A stretch of DNA of 64,000 bases from Pseudomonadota bacterium (lineage in GTDB: Bacteria; Pseudomonadota; Alphaproteobacteria; G022571365): positions 1 through 64,000 of the forward strand of contig JACZXZ010000001.1 of assembly GCA_022571365.1 (NCBI GenBank), read 5' to 3'. Below the pieces are notes generated by a model. It did no database searches. It was not told where the DNA came from and saw only the letters and a program-made list of their open reading frames with translations. Below, piece by piece: positions 58,935 to 64,000 of this stretch. The stretch's first letter is position 1; each line of letters starts with the position of its first letter. Both the position numbers and the translations under genes were made by a program.

Positions 58935-58967
58935 GATGACCCCCATCGCCGCTTGCAGATCGAGCGC
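58935..58967. repeat. dispersed 33-nt repeat, second copy of a segment inside the cyclase gene (54290-54322)
   Basis: gatRacccccatcgccgcttgcagatcgagcgc; 32/33 identical, 29 consecutive identical bases. Confidence 0.93.
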
Positions 58968-59039
58968 TCGAACGATCGGATCGCGCGGCCGCCGGAGCCC
59001 TCGTTTCACATGGCACTCACAGGGCAAAGGTCCGGGCCC

Positions 59040-60011
59040 TCACGCCACGCGGTCGGGCGGCTCCTTGCCTTCGAAGAAGGCCTTGACGTTTTCCAGAACG
59101 CGGAAGCCCATGGCCTCCCGCGTTTCCTTGGAGGCGCTCCCCAGGTGGGGCAGCAGGACCACGTTCTCTATCTCAATGAGATTCTTACTCGCCTCGGGCT
59201 CGTGCTCGTAGACGTCGAGCCCGGCGCCGGCGATCACCCCCTCTTTCAGGGCGGCCGCGAGCGCGGCTTCGTCAACCACGTTGCCGCGGGAGGTGTTGAT
59301 GAGAAACGCGGACGGCTTCATGAGTTTGAGGCGCTGGCTGTTGATGAGATGTCGCGTCTCGGCCGTGGCGGGGCAGTGGAGCGACACGAAGTCCGCTTCC
59401 CGCAAGACATCTTCGAGCGAATCCCGTGGCTCACCGCCCACGGCCTTGGCCTCCTCATGGGAAGACAGATAGGGGTCGTAATAGATGATCTTCATGCCGA
59501 AACCGTGATGGGCGCGTTTGGCGATGGCCTTGGCAATCCGGCCCATGCCGATGATGCCAAGGGTCTTGCCGGAGATTTTGGCCCCCAGCATGTGGGTTGG
59601 CCGCCACCCGGTCCATTCGCCGTTGCGCAAGTGCCGTTCGCCTTCCCCGGTGCGGCGCGCCACCATGAGGAGAAGCGTCATGGCGATGTCGGCGGTGCAC
59701 TCGGTCAGCACCTCGGGCGTGTTGGTCACCACAAGGCCGTGCCGCTTGGCGGCCTCGCAGTCGATGTTGTCGAAACCGACCCCGAAGTTGCCAAGGATTT
59801 TCACGCGCTTGGGCTCGACGCTCAAAATTTCCGCCGTGATCTTGTCGGTCACGGTGCAGAGAAGACCATCGGCCGACTGCAGGGCCTCCTGAAGTTCGAC
59901 CGCGCTCATCGGGCGGTCCTCCGCGTTGAGCCGGGCGTCGAACAGCTCACCGAGCTGCTGTTCCACGGCCTCGGGCCATCTGCGGGTAACAAGGACTTTC
60001 GGCTTGGCCAT
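59040..60011 (-). CDS. D-2-hydroxyacid dehydrogenase (glyoxylate/hydroxypyruvate reductase-like)
   Basis: GVGFDNIDCEAAKRHGLVVTNTPEVLTE, LGIIGMGRIAKAIAKRA, FLINTSRGNVVDEAALAAAL, LLPHLGSAS. ORF opens at 60095. Confidence 0.93.
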   Translation of the reverse strand: MAKPKVLVTRRWPEAVEQQLGELFDARLNAEDRPMSAVELQEALQSADGLLCTVTDKITAEILSVEPKRVKILGNFGVGFDNIDCEAAKRHGLVVTNTPEVLTECTADIAMTLLLMVARRTGEGERHLRNGEWTGWRPTHMLGAKISGKTLGIIGMGRIAKAIAKRAHHGFGMKIIYYDPYLSSHEEAKAVGGEPRDSLEDVLREADFVSLHCPATAETRHLINSQRLKLMKPSAFLINTSRGNVVDEAALAAALKEGVIAGAGLDVYEHEPEASKNLIEIENVVLLPHLGSASKETREAMGFRVLENVKAFFEGKEPPDRVA

Positions 60012-60021
60012 ATCTTCGCCG

Positions 60022-61206
60022 TTAAGCTGGATTCGCGCGCCAATACTCGCAGGCAGCGCCGACGCCGCTGCCCGGCTCGACGTCGACGCCGACATCGCGC
60101 ATGGCCATCTCGACCCCGGCGATGGCGCTGCAGAGCATCAGCTCATTGAGGTCGCCCAGATGCCCGATGCGGAAAAGCTTGCCGGCGACCTCGGCCAGTC
60201 CCGCGCCGAGCGCCAGGTTGTACTTCTTGAAGGCGGTGGCGATCACCTCCGCGCCGTTGGTGCCTTCCGGCACCATGATTGCGGTTACGGTGTCCGATTC
60301 CCACTTCGACTCCTTGGCGCAGAGCTTGAGCCCCCAGCCCTTCTTCGCCGCCTGGCGAACACCCTCGGCCAGCCGGTAGTGGCGCTTGAAGACGTTCTCG
60401 AGGCCCTCCTCGAAGAGGATGTTGAGCGCTTCGCGCAGGCCGCGAAGCAGCGGCATCGAAGGGGTGTAGGGGAAGAAGCCGTCCTTGTTGGTTTTGAGCA
60501 TGTCTTCGAAGGAAAAGTAGACGCGCTTCAACCCCGCTGTCTTATGCGCCTCAAGCGCCTTCGGGCCGGCGCAGACGATACCGAGGCCGCAGGGCAGCAT
60601 AAGGCCCTTCTGGGAGCCGCAGATCGCTACGTCCACGCCCCATTCGTCCATACGGAAGTCGACGCTGGCGATGGAGCTGATGCCGTCGATGTAGTAAAGC
60701 GCTGGATGGTTGGCGTCATCGATGGCCTTGCGCACGGCGGCGATGTCGCTGGTCACCCCCGTCGTGGTTTCGTTGTGCACGACCATCACGCCCTTGATCT
60801 CGTGGCCGCTGTCGGCCGCGAGGATCTCGCCGATCTTGTCCGGCGGGGCACCCTCACCCCACTCGCACTCGATCACCCGGACGTCGAGACCCAGGCGCTC
60901 CATCATGTCGATCCACAGATGGCTGAATATGCCGAAGCGGCAGGTGAGGACCTTGTCGCCGGGCGAAAGGGTATTGGAGAGCGCCGCTTCCCAGGCGCCG
61001 GTGCCCGACGACGGGTAGATGAAGACGATCCCTTCCTTGGTCCTGAGGACCTTCTTCATATCCTCGTATAGGGGAAGGGTGAAGTCGGGAATCTCGAGAT
61101 TGCGCTGATCCTCCTGCTGGATGCGCATGGCGTTCAGGATACGGTCCGGGATGTTGGTCGGACCGGGAATGAAGAGAGAATGATAACCAGTGTGCGCGCG
61201 CGCCAT
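60022..61206 (-). CDS. serine--glyoxylate (or alanine--glyoxylate) aminotransferase family protein
   Basis: FIPGPTNIPDRILNAM, YPSSGTGAWEAALSNTLSPGDKVL, DGISSIASVDFRMDEWGVDVAICGSQKGLMLPCGL. Confidence 0.93.
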   Translation of the reverse strand: MARAHTGYHSLFIPGPTNIPDRILNAMRIQQEDQRNLEIPDFTLPLYEDMKKVLRTKEGIVFIYPSSGTGAWEAALSNTLSPGDKVLTCRFGIFSHLWIDMMERLGLDVRVIECEWGEGAPPDKIGEILAADSGHEIKGVMVVHNETTTGVTSDIAAVRKAIDDANHPALYYIDGISSIASVDFRMDEWGVDVAICGSQKGLMLPCGLGIVCAGPKALEAHKTAGLKRVYFSFEDMLKTNKDGFFPYTPSMPLLRGLREALNILFEEGLENVFKRHYRLAEGVRQAAKKGWGLKLCAKESKWESDTVTAIMVPEGTNGAEVIATAFKKYNLALGAGLAEVAGKLFRIGHLGDLNELMLCSAIAGVEMAMRDVGVDVEPGSGVGAACEYWRANPA

Positions 61207-61567
61207 TAATCCCCCCTTTTTAAAATCCGATGAGACTTGCCTGATCTGAGCCCCTGATTGGGCTGGGCACGAAGCGCAGGAGGATAGTGTTTCCGTCCCT
61301 GGGTATCAACTTCCCCTTATGGGTTTCGTTTTATGCGATCCCTCCGCCGGACTCAGAGCCTGGTTGCCGCGGGTTTGGGGGGAGGGTTTCCTGCGCGCCG
61401 CTCGCCTTACTTTTCGCCGCCGATAAGGGTGATGTAACGGCCGCCCCGCCCGCTTCCCCTAGGGCCGCGAACGTCGGCGGATAAGGATGTTCCCGGTGGG
61501 CCGGGCACGATCGCGAAGATCGAGCGGTCTAGCTCGGCGGGATCGTAGCCCGCTGACCATGCCCCTC

Positions 61568-61612
61568 ATAGGTCGGGAGCTGTGCCGCGATAGGTCGGGA
61601 GCTTGTTCCGCG
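61568..61612. repeat. 22/23-bp tandem duplication (ataggtcgggagctgtgccgcg)
   Basis: Read directly, upstream of the aminotransferase/threonine ammonia-lyase gap. Confidence 0.9.
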
Positions 61613-61719
61613 TTGGCCATCCGAAAACCCGTTCTGGGCCATCGCTGTCGGCTCCAAGATGTCGTCTGGAGCCTATTTCAAAAGTCGGACATGGTCGCCC
61701 GGGCGCCACGGCGGCGGGC

Positions 61720-62949
61720 CTAGCCCGCGCTGTCCACGGCGGTGCTGCTCAACAGCCGAGTCTCGAAGCCGATCGCCGTCAGTCCGGCGAGGATCTCCTG
61801 GACGTGGTCGGCATTTCGGGTCTCGACCACCACGTCCAGCTCGGCCAGCTTGACGGGAAGGTCGTAGAACAGCCGCTGGTGATAGACCTCGATGATATTG
61901 GCGCCGGTATCGCCGATGAGTTGGGCGACCTTGGCGAGCACGCCGGGCTGGTCGTTGATCGTGACCCTGAATCGCACGATCCGGCCCTCGCGCACCAAGC
62001 CGCGCATCAGGATCGAGCCCAGGAGCCGGGCGTCGATATTGCCGCCCGAGACGACAAGGCCCACGCGCCGGCCGGTGAATCGCTCGCGATGGCTCTGGAG
62101 CGCGGCGAGTGGTGCGGCGCCGGCGCCTTCGGCGACGATTTTCTCCGCCTCGAGCATCGTCTGAACGGCCCGCTCAAGAGCGTCTTCACCGACCAGCAGC
62201 ACGTCGTCGACCAGTTTCTCCACGATCGGCCGGGTCAATTCGCCGGGCCGTTTGGCGGCAATGCCCTCGGCAATGGTCTGGCCGCCCGAGGTCGTTGGGA
62301 TGTGGTGAATCGCCTGATACATGGAGGGGTAGAGCGCTGCTTCGACGCCGATGATCGAGATCCCCGGCTTGAGCGCTTTAGCCGCGATGGCGTTGCCGGA
62401 GATCAGACCGCCGCCGCCGATCGGAATGATGAGCACATCGAGGTCGGGCACCTCGGCCAACATTTCCAATGCGACGGTGCCCTGGCCGGCGATGATGCGC
62501 TCGTCGTCATACGGGTGGACGAAAGTTCGGCCCTCCTCGGCCGCGATCCCAACTGCGTGATCGGTCGCCTCGGCCAGGCCTTCGCCGTGCATGATTATCT
62601 GTGCGCCCAGGAGCCGGGTTTGCTCGATCTTGGTGAAGGGCGTCCCCTCCGGCATGACGATGGTCGCCGGGACGTCGAGCCGGCGCGCGTGATAGGCGAC
62701 GCCCTGGGCGTGATTGCCGGCCGAAGCGGCGACCACGCCGGCCGTGCGTTCCCGATCGCTCAGGCTCAACATCTTGACCAGGGCGCCCCGGTCCTTGAAG
62801 GAACCGGTGTATTGCAGGTTCTCGAGCTTCAGCCAGACCTGGGCCTCCGTGAGCTCGCCGAGCCGGCGGGCCAGGATGGTCGGTGTCTTGACGACGGCCC
62901 CGTGGATGGTCTCGGCGGCGGCGCGGATATCGTCGACGGTTACGGTCAT
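61720..62949 (-). CDS. threonine ammonia-lyase with C-terminal ACT domain
   Basis: LKLENLQYTGSFKDRGALVKML, ASAGNHAQGVAYHARRLDVPATIVMPEGTPFTKIEQT, PIGGGGLISGNAIAAKAL; ACT-like VTINDQPGVLAKVAQLIGDTGANIIEVYHQR. Confidence 0.95.
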   Translation of the reverse strand: MTVTVDDIRAAAETIHGAVVKTPTILARRLGELTEAQVWLKLENLQYTGSFKDRGALVKMLSLSDRERTAGVVAASAGNHAQGVAYHARRLDVPATIVMPEGTPFTKIEQTRLLGAQIIMHGEGLAEATDHAVGIAAEEGRTFVHPYDDERIIAGQGTVALEMLAEVPDLDVLIIPIGGGGLISGNAIAAKALKPGISIIGVEAALYPSMYQAIHHIPTTSGGQTIAEGIAAKRPGELTRPIVEKLVDDVLLVGEDALERAVQTMLEAEKIVAEGAGAAPLAALQSHRERFTGRRVGLVVSGGNIDARLLGSILMRGLVREGRIVRFRVTINDQPGVLAKVAQLIGDTGANIIEVYHQRLFYDLPVKLAELDVVVETRNADHVQEILAGLTAIGFETRLLSSTAVDSAG

Positions 62950-63082
62950 GGCACGCCCGCGGTCATGGCATATGACAGTTCTTCAGCAACCTGCCGGGGT
63001 GATGCTACGATTTTGGGTACGGGCCGACAACCGGGTTGCGGATGTGGCGGCCGCCTCGCCGGTCGAGGCCCTTTCATCCCGT

Positions 63083-64000
63083 TCACCGCGGCACCAGCTC
63101 GAGCACGCCGAGGGCGCCGTCGCGGATATCCTGGCGCCGGCCGGCGAGGCGGACATATTCGAGGTCGCGCCAGCGTTCGATGAAGTCGCGGTAGTGGGCC
63201 GACAGCGGGTTGCCCGACTGGCCGGACGCCACCATGAACAGGGACTCGCTCAGATTCGCGAGATTGTAAATCCCGCGGTAGCCGGGCCCGTGGATCTGAG
63301 CGAAGGGCTCTTGGTCGTCGTGGATATGGCTTTCCCCTTTGTTGATGGTGAAGCTGCCGCCGTCCGCCGCCACGCGAGGACTGAGAAGGTTGCCGAGGAG
63401 GGGAATGCGATCGAACAGCCGATGGCGGAATCTGGCGTAGTGAGCCTCGCCCCAGCGCCAGGCTCGCATATCGCCGGCATAGGCATCGGTGAGCGAATCA
63501 AGGGCCTCCTCCAGGGCGGCGGCGATCCGGTCCTCGCAGCCTTCGGTCGCCGGCGTGGTCACGTCGTCGCACCACTCGGGGGCGCGGGTCAGCATTCCCT
63601 TGAGCACGAGGGGCCTGAGGCTCCAATAGTCATCGAACATATCCTTCAATTCATCGGCATAGATCAGGCGGTTCAGCGCCCTGAGCCAAGCCGAGAAAAT
63701 GAGCGGCTCGGGCCGGTTGCGATCCATCCGGCCGTCCCAGCCGCGGAGCAGGGCGTGCGCGGCCCGCGCGCGCGGGCTACGGGGTTCGACGTCAAGGAGC
63801 AACGGCAGCAGATCCCGCGCCATGGGCGAGACGACGTCGCCCTGGATGGAGGCGGTGGTTGCCAGGGTCTGCGGGCCGGTCTGGTCGAGTAATTCGTGGA
63901 TGCGGCGGACCCTGTAGGGGTTGCCCCATTCCATCGAGATGAAATAGGGGTAGCTGTCGCCGACCAGCTTGTTGTTGGCGTTGACGAGGCGGCCGGAGGC
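63083..64000 (-). CDS. penicillin acylase family protein, C-terminal part (N-terminus beyond window)
   Basis: Minus-strand frame open through the window edge; HYARFRHRLFDRIPLLGNLLSPRVAADGGSFTINKGE...GPGYRGIYNLANLSESLFMVASGQSGNPLSAHYRDFIERW. Confidence 0.88.
   Translation of the reverse strand, partial: ASGRLVNANNKLVGDSYPYFISMEWGNPYRVRRIHELLDQTGPQTLATTASIQGDVVSPMARDLLPLLLDVEPRSPRARAAHALLRGWDGRMDRNRPEPLIFSAWLRALNRLIYADELKDMFDDYWSLRPLVLKGMLTRAPEWCDDVTTPATEGCEDRIAAALEEALDSLTDAYAGDMRAWRWGEAHYARFRHRLFDRIPLLGNLLSPRVAADGGSFTINKGESHIHDDQEPFAQIHGPGYRGIYNLANLSESLFMVASGQSGNPLSAHYRDFIERWRDLEYVRLAGRRQDIRDGALGVLELVPR

Noticed and set aside
58890-58940. tRNA/tmRNA-like T-arm (gagggtttgattcccacggg) as an integration-site remnant
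   Set aside because: No matching acceptor stem, D-arm or anticodon arm could be found nearby; too short to support.
59040-62949. beta-hydroxyaspartate (bhc) cycle cluster, suggested by an aminotransferase near a threonine-dehydratase-like gene
   Set aside because: The lyase carries a C-terminal ACT-like domain as in threonine ammonia-lyase, and no BhcC/BhcD homologues are present; serine-glyoxylate aminotransferase plus 2-hydroxyacid dehydrogenase fits better.
61603-63183. 526-aa plus-strand ORF
   Set aside because: Antisense to threonine ammonia-lyase.

Overview
This 64 kb window looks like GC-rich alphaproteobacterial chromosome, Rhodospirillales-like by gene order. That assignment is inferred from synteny and protein motifs, not from a search. 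Most of it is housekeeping: fhs; hisG-hisD-UPF0262-LMW phosphatase-infA-maf-rng-yacG; a DUF88/UDG/smpB/dapA region; folK; rpoZ-rsh-(small ORF)-pdxJ-acpS-lepB-rnc-era-recO-parC; two tRNAs (Thr-TGT, Phe-GAA). Accessory or metabolic modules are: (i) an IorAB-type periplasmic molybdo-hydroxylase next to a NapC/NirT tetraheme cytochrome and an ethylbenzene-dehydrogenase-like haem protein; (ii) an N-methylglutamate-synthase/GlxBCD-like cluster (FAD oxidoreductase, GlnT/GmaS-like, MgsA/B/C-like, a small unknown ORF) divergent from a GntR/FCD regulator; (iii) an M23 peptidase overlapping a bactofilin gene; (iv) a DctPQM TRAP transporter with its binding-protein gene convergent; (v) a serine-glyoxylate aminotransferase/2-hydroxyacid dehydrogenase pair; (vi) a signalling or conflict-like locus with a TPR-SLOG-like-nucleotide cyclase protein and a multi-pass TIR-domain membrane protein. 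The most interesting signals are (a) the cyclase/TIR locus, which also carries a 33-nt piece of the cyclase gene duplicated upstream of the TIR gene, and (b) many short (15-58 bp) tandem duplications, several of which contain the start or stop codon of a neighbouring gene (yacG, mgsB-like, bactofilin, parC). No CRISPR array, transposase, integrase or prophage was recognised. All calls are from reading the sequence and ORF track; no homology search was run.
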